NCBI GenBank assembly: GCA_002377645.1
Contig: DFQF01000022.1
Location: forward strand, 1 to 6,645
DNA: 6,645 nt
Direction of reading: 5' to 3'
DNA from: Nitrospinaceae bacterium UBA3496
Lineage (GTDB): Bacteria; UBA8248
Each line of letters starts with the position of its first letter. Position 1 is the stretch's first letter. The notes beneath the pieces are model-generated. The model was not told the DNA's origin. It worked only from the letters and a program-made list of their open reading frames with translations, and searched no databases. Of this stretch, positions 1 to 6,019 are shown piece after piece. The position numbers and the translations under genes were made by a program.

Positions 1-2
1 TT

Positions 3-683
3 CGTCCTTTTGGCCCGAAACGATACGTCAAACCTGCTTTGAGGGTTTCAGAACTGCCTCCAATAAATTTTATTGTTATATCACATAGTCACTTTGATCA
101 TTTAGATCTTCCCACAATCTCAACGATTCTAAATCGGGAAAAAATTACTGCGATCGTACCTCTTGGAATTGGTAAATATTTCAAACCATACGGATATAAG
201 AAGATAATTGAATTGGATTGGGAGAAATCTGTTATGGAAGCCGGGATAAGTTTTACCGCACTTCCTGCTATACACTGGTCTAAAAGATCGATTTTTACTA
301 CCAATGATACACTTTGGGCAGGCTGGGCGATTAAGGGTAGGAGTGGGACTCGTGTTTTTTTTGCTGGTGATTCGGAATACAGTTCGATTTACCAAGATAT
401 TGCAAAAAGACACGGTGGTTTTGATCTTTCTTTACTGTCTATAGGTGCTTTTTTGCCAAGAGTTGTAATGCACGGTTCACATTGTATCCCGGAAGATTGC
501 ATAAAAATAGGAAATGATATGCGAGCAAAGAATCATTTAGGAATGCATTGGGGTACTGCTCCACTTGGAGATGATACTCCGTTAGAAGCAGTTGAACGTT
601 TTCGGAATGGAGCGAAGAAACTTGGGATTCCTAAAGAAAGAATATGGATATTAAAAATAGGGGAGACACGTATTATTCAATGA
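3..683 (+). CDS. MBL-fold metal-dependent hydrolase, NAPE-PLD/UlaG-like (5' partial)
   Basis: This is the C-terminal 226 residues of a metallo-beta-lactamase-fold hydrolase. The frame is already open at the window edge and reads R-P-F-G-P-K-R before the first possible internal TTG at 39, so the true start lies upstream. In visible-fragment numbering the complete metal site can be seen: the HxHxDH motif S-H-S-H-F-D-H (H28, H30, D32, H33), H91 in P-A-I-H-W-S, D123 in F-A-G-D-S-E-Y, and H182 in M-H-W-G-T. The H-W-S, T-L-W-A-G-W and M-H-W-G-T signatures are typical of the N-acyl-phosphatidylethanolamine phospholipase D-like branch, which hydrolyses phosphodiester or related bonds with a two-metal centre. 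The bacterial substrate is not predictable. The TGA stop overlaps the likely ATG of the next gene (ATGA at 680-683), suggesting translational coupling. Confidence 0.88.
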   Translation, partial: RPFGPKRYVKPALRVSELPPINFIVISHSHFDHLDLPTISTILNREKITAIVPLGIGKYFKPYGYKKIIELDWEKSVMEAGISFTALPAIHWSKRSIFTTNDTLWAGWAIKGRSGTRVFFAGDSEYSSIYQDIAKRHGGFDLSLLSIGAFLPRVVMHGSHCIPEDCIKIGNDMRAKNHLGMHWGTAPLGDDTPLEAVERFRNGAKKLGIPKERIWILKIGETRIIQ

Positions 684-1678
684 GTACTGTCTTTACATTG
701 GGCATGAAAACTTTATCTATTTTCAAAAGAACAGTAGTTCTGTATTCGTTTTTTTTTGGAATTTCTCTTTTTATTCTAAATGGGTGTGTGGTTTTAAAAA
801 ATATAAATCCAAGCTTGAAGACAGAGACGATTTTATTGAAAAATTTCAATAAAAAAAATGTCAAGACTTTTGCAGTGTCATTGAATTTTCCCATTCAAAA
901 GAAAGGTCCTTTCCCTGTCATTATATCCCAACATGGAAGTAGTAGAGACGGTCTGGTTTTTAAGGGCGGGTTAGGAAGGACAGATGAATTTACTACTCGG
1001 TTGATTAAAAAAGGCACGCAAATGGGTTTTGCTGTAGTAGCAATTGATGCTTTTTTTTCTACAAACTTAGAACCGAAAGACAAAGGAAAGTTTCCAAACG
1101 CAATAAAATATGCGATTCAACTCAAAGAGTTCCTGTCAAAGCAAAAAAGATTTCAGAAAAAAAATATTTTTTATACCGGATTTAGTTATGGAGCTGGACA
1201 GGTTCTCAAATCATTCGATATACGTACAGATTATAAAGGACAATTTTGGAGAGCAATTGCTGCTGTAGAACCAGGTTGTAATATTGTCAGTCAGCCTGTG
1301 AGCGTACCGTTTCCTCTCTTAATCATTAAGGGTACAGAGAGTCATTACTATAAAGAACCTTGTGAATTTTATGCTAAATTACTTAGGCAAAAGTATAATC
1401 GAGTTTTCTTCCAACTTGTTGAGGGAGGGAATCATTTTTTTAGTAGTAATGGGAAGATTGTAGATGGAATAGCAGTGAATGGATGTAGATATAATCCTGT
1501 TATACGTAAGCCTGATGGTACATTTGTTTTTGCTAATGGAAAACGTACTACTAGAAAAATATTTAGGAAGAAATGTATAACTAATGAAGCAGGATCTGGA
1601 AAAGATCGTGTCTATCTCGATTATGTTGTTCAAACTGTTTTAAATTTCTTTTCTAAATCAATGCAGCTATCTTTATAG
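680..1678 (+). CDS. Alpha/beta-hydrolase-like lipoprotein (dienelactone hydrolase type)
   Basis: A predicted exported lipoprotein of about 332 residues. A basic start (K-x5-K-R) is followed by a hydrophobic stretch ending in the lipobox-like L-N-G-C, with C36 as the lipidation site if the ATG at 680 is used. The mature part looks like an alpha/beta hydrolase: a Q-H-G-S-S oxyanion-region motif, the nucleophile elbow G-F-S-Y-G (S169, codon 1184-1186), and a likely catalytic histidine in G-G-N-H-F-F. The acid residue is not obvious. It probably acts on an ester or similar bond in the envelope; the substrate is unknown. Start choice is uncertain. The ATG at 680 overlaps the upstream stop, with GGGGAG at 660-665 rather far away. 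The ATG at 704 gives a tidier 28-residue signal peptide but has no visible ribosome site. The frame also extends back to 644 inside the upstream gene. Family assignment rests on motifs only. Confidence 0.75.
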   Translation: MSTVFTLGMKTLSIFKRTVVLYSFFFGISLFILNGCVVLKNINPSLKTETILLKNFNKKNVKTFAVSLNFPIQKKGPFPVIISQHGSSRDGLVFKGGLGRTDEFTTRLIKKGTQMGFAVVAIDAFFSTNLEPKDKGKFPNAIKYAIQLKEFLSKQKRFQKKNIFYTGFSYGAGQVLKSFDIRTDYKGQFWRAIAAVEPGCNIVSQPVSVPFPLLIIKGTESHYYKEPCEFYAKLLRQKYNRVFFQLVEGGNHFFSSNGKIVDGIAVNGCRYNPVIRKPDGTFVFANGKRTTRKIFRKKCITNEAGSGKDRVYLDYVVQTVLNFFSKSMQLSL

Positions 1679-1713
1679 AAGAATTATATAAATAACTTTT
1701 CTAAAAAATAATT

Positions 1714-1720
1714 GGAAGGA
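1714..1720 (+). promoter_or_regulatory. Ribosome binding site of the first SDR gene
   Basis: GGAAGGA lies six bases before the ATG at 1727. It selects that ATG over the in-frame TTG at 1712, which overlaps this site. Confidence 0.8.
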
Positions 1721-1726
1721 TACAGA

Positions 1727-2593
1727 ATGGCCGAATACAATTTGTCTGCGAAAACAGTGATTGTGACTGGAGCTGGTCGAGGACTTGGCCGAGCTATGAC
1801 AGAAGCCCTTACAGAAGCAGGTGCGAATGTAGTTGCAGCAGCACATATAGAAAAGGATTTTCCAGAACTTCAAGAAGCGTGTTCAAGTAATTCTGGCAAA
1901 CTCGAATGTGTAACTGGAGATATTCGAAAATCAAAAGATTGTGATCTAATTATTTCTAAGACTTTAGATGTATTTGATGAAGTCCACGGTTTGGTGAATA
2001 ACGCAGGACTGACTTTTACTTATATAACTCCAGATGCATATAGACGGGATGCATTTAAAAAAAGAAAAGAATATCCAAAGTTTTACGAAGCGAGCGATGA
2101 AGTTATACAAAATGTGATGGATACAAATTTTGTGGGAGCAGACATGTTATCTAGACGTGTAGCACCTCATATGATTGAAAAAGGATGGGGGCGTATTGTC
2201 AACGTTACGACAATGTATCGGACTATGACAAGGCAGGGGGCTTCTCCCTATGGGCCTTCCAAAGCCGCACTTGAATGTGCAACTGAGATTTGGTCAAAGG
2301 ATTTAGAAGGAACCGGAGTAACTGTGAATGTTCTAAATCCTGGATCTGGTGCAGCTACTCCAGGAATGGCAGAGGAAATGAAGGAGTATAGTAAGAGCTT
2401 AGAAAACCCGATTCTCATTGAGCCAGAATTAATGAAAGCCCCAATTGTCTGGCTGATTTCTGATGCAACAAATCAAATTTCTGGTATGCGTTATGATGCA
2501 AAGCCTTGGGATCCAAAAAAACCTGCCTCAGAAGAAGCAGAACGAATTGGAGCAAAAGCAGGTGTTTTACTTTACTCTATGCCCGACTACTAA
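1727..2593 (+). CDS. Short-chain dehydrogenase/reductase (SDR), classical type
   Basis: A 288-residue SDR, probably a cytoplasmic NAD(P)-dependent oxidoreductase acting on a hydroxyl or keto substrate that cannot be named. The Rossmann motif TGxxxGxG is at residues 14-21 (T-G-A-G-R-G-L-G), N-N-A-G at 91-94, the catalytic Asn at N134 (N-F-V-G), and the YxxxK pair at Y175 and K179. The position 13 residues before the tyrosine, normally serine, is Thr162. Compared with ordinary 250-residue SDRs there is an extra charged segment at about 100-123, between the N-N-A-G strand and the catalytic Asn helix, and an extended C-terminus that lacks the common G-G substrate-loop ending. The start is set by GGAAGGA at 1714-1720. 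It sits 48 bases after the lipoprotein gene and 29 before the MOSC gene on the same strand, so cotranscription is possible. Confidence 0.9.
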   Translation: MAEYNLSAKTVIVTGAGRGLGRAMTEALTEAGANVVAAAHIEKDFPELQEACSSNSGKLECVTGDIRKSKDCDLIISKTLDVFDEVHGLVNNAGLTFTYITPDAYRRDAFKKRKEYPKFYEASDEVIQNVMDTNFVGADMLSRRVAPHMIEKGWGRIVNVTTMYRTMTRQGASPYGPSKAALECATEIWSKDLEGTGVTVNVLNPGSGAATPGMAEEMKEYSKSLENPILIEPELMKAPIVWLISDATNQISGMRYDAKPWDPKKPASEEAERIGAKAGVLLYSMPDY

Positions 2594-2622
2594 TTTCTTA
2601 ATTCATTGGAACGGTTCTGTAT

Positions 2623-3168
2623 ATGAAAAATGGGATTGTAATAGGTGTTTTCCGAAAAGAAGATTACAGTTTTTCTAAAGATGCACAGGAAGAGTTAACT
2701 TTAGTACAAGGTAAAGGTGTAGTAGGAGACGCTCATTTCGGGAAATTGGTGAAACACAGATCACGTGTTGCACGAAATCCAAATCAGCCGAACCTGCGGC
2801 AGGTTCATTTGCTTCCTGTTGAATTATTGGAGGAATTAGAAAGAAAAGGTTATAGAGTTAACCCTGGGGAATTGGGCGAGAATATTACTACTAAAGGAAT
2901 TGACCTTATAGAATTGCCGTTAGGGACACTTTTGGAAATTGGAGAGGATGTTTCTTTAGGGGTTACTGGTTTGCGAGATCCATGTTACCAAATTGATAAT
3001 TTCCAGAAGGGTCTGTTAAGTGAAGTTGTTTTTTCTGATAATGAAGGAAATTTGATTTTGAAAGCAGGAATTATGACTGTAGTTTTAAAAGGTGGACAGA
3101 TTAAACCAAACGATAAAATAGTCATTAAATTACCTCCAAAACCCTTTAAAAAATTAGAGATAGTTTGA
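2623..3168 (+). CDS. MOSC-domain protein
   Basis: A 181-residue, single-domain MOSC protein. MOSC domains are the sulfur-carrying C-terminal domains of molybdenum-cofactor sulfurases; stand-alone members such as YiiM and YuaD are thought to move sulfur or reduce N-hydroxylated compounds with the molybdenum cofactor. Visible hallmarks are G-K-G-V-V-G-D-A-H-F-G at 30-40, a Q-V-H-L-L strand at 60-64, G-E-L-G-E-N-I-T-T at 82-90, and the invariant cysteine C121 in G-L-R-D-P-C-Y-Q-I. The length fits small stand-alone MOSC proteins. The ribosome site is weak (a TGGA-like stretch about 12 bases upstream). It ends in TGA, and the methyltransferase gene starts 19 bases later, which suggests one transcript. 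No molybdoenzyme gene is visible in the window, so its partner is unknown. Confidence 0.9.
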   Translation: MKNGIVIGVFRKEDYSFSKDAQEELTLVQGKGVVGDAHFGKLVKHRSRVARNPNQPNLRQVHLLPVELLEELERKGYRVNPGELGENITTKGIDLIELPLGTLLEIGEDVSLGVTGLRDPCYQIDNFQKGLLSEVVFSDNEGNLILKAGIMTVVLKGGQIKPNDKIVIKLPPKPFKKLEIV

Positions 3169-3187
3169 CTGTATTGGATGTTGAAAA

Positions 3188-4378
3188 ATGCCAAATAAAA
3201 CAGTTTCTGGGCTAAGTGTAGGGCAACTTGTTACTTTGGAGATTGGTCCCGTTGCACACGGTGGTCATTTTATAGCCCGATATAATGGGAACGTGATTTT
3301 TGTCAGGCACGCAATTACGGGCGAGAAAGCAGTAGTTCGAATCACTTCTGTTACTTCTAAATTAGCTCATGGAGATGCCATAGAAATTCTTTCTGGTTCT
3401 CAAGATCGTGTTTTGCCACAATGTGAGTATGCAGGTCCGGATGGTTGTGGTGGATGTGATTTTCAACATATTTCAATGGAAGCGCAAAGGATTTTGAAAA
3501 AATTTATAATTCAGGATCAATTTAAAAGAATTGCAAAAATCGATATAGAACCTGAGTTTATTCATGTTGAACCAGAAAATGGATTGCATTGGAGAACTCG
3601 ATTTGATTTTGCAATATCAAGTAATGGAAAGGCAGGATTGTTTTCATATAAAACAAAAGAAGTTTATGAAATAGATAAATGTATGATTGCTGTTCATAAG
3701 ATTAATGAATCTGATTTGTTCACACGGTCTTGGAAAGGTTTCGAAAGAGTAGAAGTCTCTGTTTCCAGTTTAGATGAAATACATATAAGAAGAGCGGGTC
3801 GAAGTATCTCGGGTCCTAGTCAACTTCACCAAATTGTAGAAGAGGAACAGTATATCATTTCTCCTAATAGTTTTTGGCAAAGTCATCTTAATGCTCCTCA
3901 AACTTTAGTCGGATTAGTAATGAAATATATGGATTTAAAACCTGGAGACCGAGTTTGTGATTTGTATGGAGGAGTAGGTCTTTTTACTGCACCAATCTTA
4001 AAAAAAGTTGAGGAAATTGGAGAAGTACATCTAGTAGAAAGTGATAGAAGATGCATTCAGGATGCAAAAAAAATATTTAGGAAGAACAGAAATGTAATTA
4101 TTCATTCGGGAAAAGTTGAAGAAAAATTATCGAACATTAATGATATTGATATAGTTTTACTAGATCCTCCTCGAAACGGTGCAGGCAAGGGAGTTATCAG
4201 TAAAATAATTTCAAAACAACCAAGAACAATTATGTATATTTCATGTGATCCTGCATCCTTGGCTAGAGATACGAAGCTTCTAATCGATCATTCATATTCC
4301 CTTGACAAGATTATCGGCATCGATTTATTTCCAATGACTCACCATATAGAGTGTGTTTCAAGTTTTCGTAGGAAATAA
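3188..4378 (+). CDS. TrmA/RumA-type RNA 5-methyluridine methyltransferase
   Basis: A 396-residue SAM-dependent RNA methyltransferase of the COG2265 family, which makes 5-methyluridine in tRNA or 23S rRNA. An N-terminal TRAM RNA-binding domain spans about 8-68 (E-I-G-P-V-A-H-G-G, then V-R-H-A-I-T-G-E). Four cysteines that would hold a 4Fe-4S cluster follow: C79, C87 and C90 (C-x7-C-x2-C) and C165. The SAM-binding motif is V-C-D-L-Y-G-G-V-G-L-F. Motif L-L-D-P-P-R-N-G precedes the catalytic nucleophile C353 in Y-I-S-C-D-P-A-S-L-A-R-D, and the general base E388 lies in H-H-I-E-C-V. All key residues are intact. Sequence alone does not say whether the target is tRNA U54 or an rRNA uridine, so no symbol is given. 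It converges on the next, minus-strand gene with only seven bases between the two stops and no clear terminator. Confidence 0.93.
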   Translation: MPNKTVSGLSVGQLVTLEIGPVAHGGHFIARYNGNVIFVRHAITGEKAVVRITSVTSKLAHGDAIEILSGSQDRVLPQCEYAGPDGCGGCDFQHISMEAQRILKKFIIQDQFKRIAKIDIEPEFIHVEPENGLHWRTRFDFAISSNGKAGLFSYKTKEVYEIDKCMIAVHKINESDLFTRSWKGFERVEVSVSSLDEIHIRRAGRSISGPSQLHQIVEEEQYIISPNSFWQSHLNAPQTLVGLVMKYMDLKPGDRVCDLYGGVGLFTAPILKKVEEIGEVHLVESDRRCIQDAKKIFRKNRNVIIHSGKVEEKLSNINDIDIVLLDPPRNGAGKGVISKIISKQPRTIMYISCDPASLARDTKLLIDHSYSLDKIIGIDLFPMTHHIECVSSFRRK

Positions 4379-4385
4379 TACATTT

Positions 4386-5012
4386 TTAGAGTAGTTCTGC
4401 CATTTTTTTTACATACAATTGGAGATCTTCTCCTTTTGCATTTGCAATACCACCTCGGGATTGTACTTCTTCATCTTCCAGTTCGATTTGTAAAGAGTCC
4501 ATAAATCGGTTCATAAGTCCACGAAAACAAGCAACCATTGTAAGTTCAACTATTTCTGCTGAGTCAAAGTGTTTTGAAAGTTCTTCATACGCATCATTGT
4601 CATTTTTTGCTGTATTCCAAGTGACCAATTCTGCCCATTTGATTACAGATTTCTCTCGGTCATTAAACAAAGGACTTTCTAAATAATTGTCCCCGCTTAG
4701 TGTATCGAGTTGTTCTTCGGTCCAGCCCGCTGTTCGCCCAACTAGGCGATTATGCTTTGTTCAATATTGGCATTCGTTTAATGCAGAAACTTTTATCATC
4801 GCTAAAGCGCGAGTTTTGCTATCAAGTTTACATCCCAAACCATTTTTTTGAAGAACAGTTTGTAATGGAAGAAGAAATTTTAATATTTCTGGAGAATGAG
4901 CAAATGTTCTCATAGAATTAGCAACTCTTCCGTTAATTTTCTCTGCAGTTTGAAATGCATTTTGAATGTTTGGATTATCTGGGTTGTCTTCAATAAAAGG
5001 TAATCTTGCCAT
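4386..5012 (-). CDS. AhpD/CMD-family selenoprotein (in-frame TGA = Sec84)
   Basis: Read through one TGA (4763-4761), this gene gives a 208-residue carboxymuconolactone decarboxylase/AhpD-like protein. The first 83 residues end in N-E-C-Q-Y. The TGA follows exactly where the family has the second redox cysteine, giving C81-x-x-U84, then T-K-H-N (H87, N88) and G-x-x-A-G-W. Past the TGA the frame stays open for 124 residues with family features: N-D-R-E-K, W-A-E-L-V-T-W-N-T-A-K, and a C-terminal helix with N-R-F-M-D-S-L; it ends in TAA at 4388-4386. AhpD proteins are helical disulfide redox proteins that reduce peroxiredoxins or peroxides; selenocysteine at the resolving or attacking position would raise reactivity. 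The Glu that usually precedes the motif by 12 residues is Ala69. A SECIS-like hairpin follows the TGA. The start is supported by AGGAG seven bases upstream. It is divergent from the atypical SDR gene. The alternative is a pseudogene by a Cys-to-stop mutation. Confidence 0.85.
4734..4749 (-). promoter_or_regulatory. Candidate bacterial SECIS hairpin of the minus-strand AhpD-like gene
   Basis: On the minus strand the mRNA downstream of the TGA can fold as UCGCCU-AGUU-GGGCGA: six pairs (one U-G) closed by the tetraloop AGUU. The loop G is the 19th base after the TGA. Known bacterial SECIS elements lie inside the coding region just after UGA, with a short stem and at least one G among the first bases of a small apical loop about 16-37 bases downstream; this fits. 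There is no obvious bulged U, and folding was done by eye. Confidence 0.6.
4761..4763 (-). other. In-frame TGA read as selenocysteine (Sec84)
   Basis: The minus-strand codon order is TGC CAA TAT TGA ACA AAG CAT, i.e. C-Q-Y-TGA-T-K-H. It replaces the second cysteine of the CxxC active site. TGA is a normal stop for other genes here, so the recoding would have to be site-specific. Confidence 0.82.
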
Positions 5013-5019
5013 GAATGAA

Positions 5020-5024
5020 CTCCT
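5020..5024 (-). promoter_or_regulatory. Ribosome binding site of the minus-strand AhpD-like gene
   Basis: AGGAG on the minus strand lies seven bases before the ATG at 5012-5010. A well-placed site argues that the gene is expressed rather than decaying. Confidence 0.75.
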
Positions 5025-5174
5025 ATTTGATTTGTGAAAAAATTAGGGTAGCCTTGATATAAAAATTCATCAAGAGAAATTTTGGTGAAATATTAAAAAA
5101 ATACTTGGGCAGCAAAAGATTCCTAGAAATAAAAAAGTGAATTTTAGAGTCATGTCTAAAGAAAAACTAAATAT

Positions 5175-5181
5175 AAAGGGG
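5175..5181 (+). promoter_or_regulatory. Ribosome binding site fixing the start of the atypical SDR
   Basis: AAAGGGG is six bases before the ATG at 5188. It touches the ATG at 5182 directly and is too far downstream for the GTG at 5137 or ATG at 5152, so 5188 is preferred. A further ATG at 5200 remains possible. Confidence 0.65.
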
Positions 5182-5187
5182 ATGTGG

Positions 5188-5976
5188 ATGGATTGTCGAA
5201 TGGATGGTCGTAACGCTTTGATAACGGGAAGTAGTCGTGGGCTAGGTAGGGCGATGGCTCTAAATTTTGCAGCTTCAGGTGCGAATATCGTCATATGTGG
5301 GAGAAGAAGCGATATCCTTGAAGATACCCGAAAAGATATTGAAACTGTTTCCGATAATAAGGTTGTTGCGATTACTGCCGACGTTAGTACAGCGGATGGG
5401 GTGAATTCTTTGATAGAAACTGCCCAAGAAAAATTGGGAGAAATAGATATTTTGGTAAATAATGCAGGGATTTCAAAACATGGTCCTTTCGTAGAAATTA
5501 CAGATGAAGAATGGTCTCAAGATTTTGAATTGAAGGTGTTTGGCGCTATCCGGACTTGTAGATTAATTTTCCCTGGAATGGTAGAAAGAAAATGGGGAAG
5601 GATTATTAATGTACTGAATCTAGGAGCAAAAGCACCACCTGCTTTAGGAGCTCCAACTGCAGTTTCACGAGCGGCAGGGATGGCAATTACGAAGATACTT
5701 TCGAAAGAGGGAGCTCCTCATAATGTTCTTGTGAATGCACTTTTGGTTGGTCGGATTGAAAGTGATCAGTGGTTAAGTCGGTGGGAAGCGTCCGATCAGA
5801 CTGTTTCGTACGATGAGTACTTAAAGGATATGGCGAAACAATTAAACTTACCTATGGGAAGAGTGGGAACAGCGGAAGAATTTGCAAACCTAGCGAGTTT
5901 TTTGTGTTCAGATGCAGGGTCCTATATCAGCGGAGTAGCTATCAATGTAGATGGTGGGACTAGTCCTGTTGTATGA
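5188..5976 (+). CDS. Atypical SDR-family protein lacking the canonical catalytic residues
   Basis: A 262-residue SDR-fold protein. Nucleotide binding looks intact: T-G-S-S-R-G-L-G at 13-20, C-G-R-R at 37-40 (arginines after the second strand favour NADP(H)), D65-V66, N-N-A-G at 91-94, and an ordinary C-terminal I-S-G-V-A-I-N-V-D-G-G. The catalytic tetrad is not canonical. The Asn position in the N-x-x-G motif is K116 (K-V-F-G), the Ser position is N144, and the Y-x-x-x-K pair is T157 and R161 (P-T-A-V-S-R). From memory, a conserved branch of SDR proteins has E-L-K-x-F-G and A-P-T-x-V-S-R-A-A-G in these places, so this is probably a divergent functional subfamily rather than decay. It may use other residues or only bind nucleotide. 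The AhpD-like selenoprotein gene follows 43 bases later, likely in the same operon. It ends in TGA used as a normal stop. Confidence 0.87.
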   Translation: MDCRMDGRNALITGSSRGLGRAMALNFAASGANIVICGRRSDILEDTRKDIETVSDNKVVAITADVSTADGVNSLIETAQEKLGEIDILVNNAGISKHGPFVEITDEEWSQDFELKVFGAIRTCRLIFPGMVERKWGRIINVLNLGAKAPPALGAPTAVSRAAGMAITKILSKEGAPHNVLVNALLVGRIESDQWLSRWEASDQTVSYDEYLKDMAKQLNLPMGRVGTAEEFANLASFLCSDAGSYISGVAINVDGGTSPVV

Positions 5977-6004
5977 AAAAATAGATTCCAAAGATTAATT
6001 ATGG

Positions 6005-6012
6005 AAAAGGAG
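6005..6012 (+). promoter_or_regulatory. Ribosome binding site of the plus-strand AhpD-like gene
   Basis: AAAAGGAG is seven bases before the ATG at 6020, a strong, well-spaced site inside the 43-base gap after the SDR gene. Confidence 0.8.
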
Positions 6013-6019
6013 AAATGGA

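Larger units (their letters stand above)
5013..5187. promoter_or_regulatory. Divergent intergenic spacer with overlapping inverted repeats
   Basis: This 175-base AT-rich spacer separates the minus-strand AhpD-like gene from the plus-strand atypical SDR gene and must hold both promoters. Two inverted repeats share a segment. CTTGAT at 5053-5058 pairs with ATCAAG at 5069-5074. TTCATCAAGA at 5066-5075 pairs with TTTTGGTGAA at 5080-5089 around a GAAA loop (ten pairs in plus-strand RNA, two of them G-U). They could be regulator half-sites or alternative leader hairpins. No convincing -35/-10 pair can be chosen: TTGATG on the minus strand at about 5073-5068 has a poor -10 partner. The frame of the SDR can be extended upstream to a GTG at 5137, but no ribosome site supports that. 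Confidence 0.4.

Noticed and set aside
98..413. Minus-strand open frames across the metallo-hydrolase gene
   Set aside because: They are antisense shadows of a gene with a complete set of metal ligands.
4379..4385. A terminator between the converging methyltransferase and AhpD-like genes
   Set aside because: Only seven bases separate the stops, and no GC-rich stem with a T run is visible around them.
4386..4670. A separate small gene of 94 codons on the minus strand
   Set aside because: It is the 3' part of the AhpD-like gene starting at 5012, in the same frame and joined through the TGA; its apparent ATG has no ribosome site of its own.
4700..4915. Plus-strand open frame opposite the AhpD-like gene
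   Set aside because: It lies antisense to the active-site region of a recognised gene, and its translation shows no family features.
5137..5187. Longer N-terminus of the atypical SDR from GTG 5137 or ATG 5152
   Set aside because: No ribosome site precedes either, whereas AAAGGGG is well placed for ATG 5188 and the Rossmann fold begins just after it.
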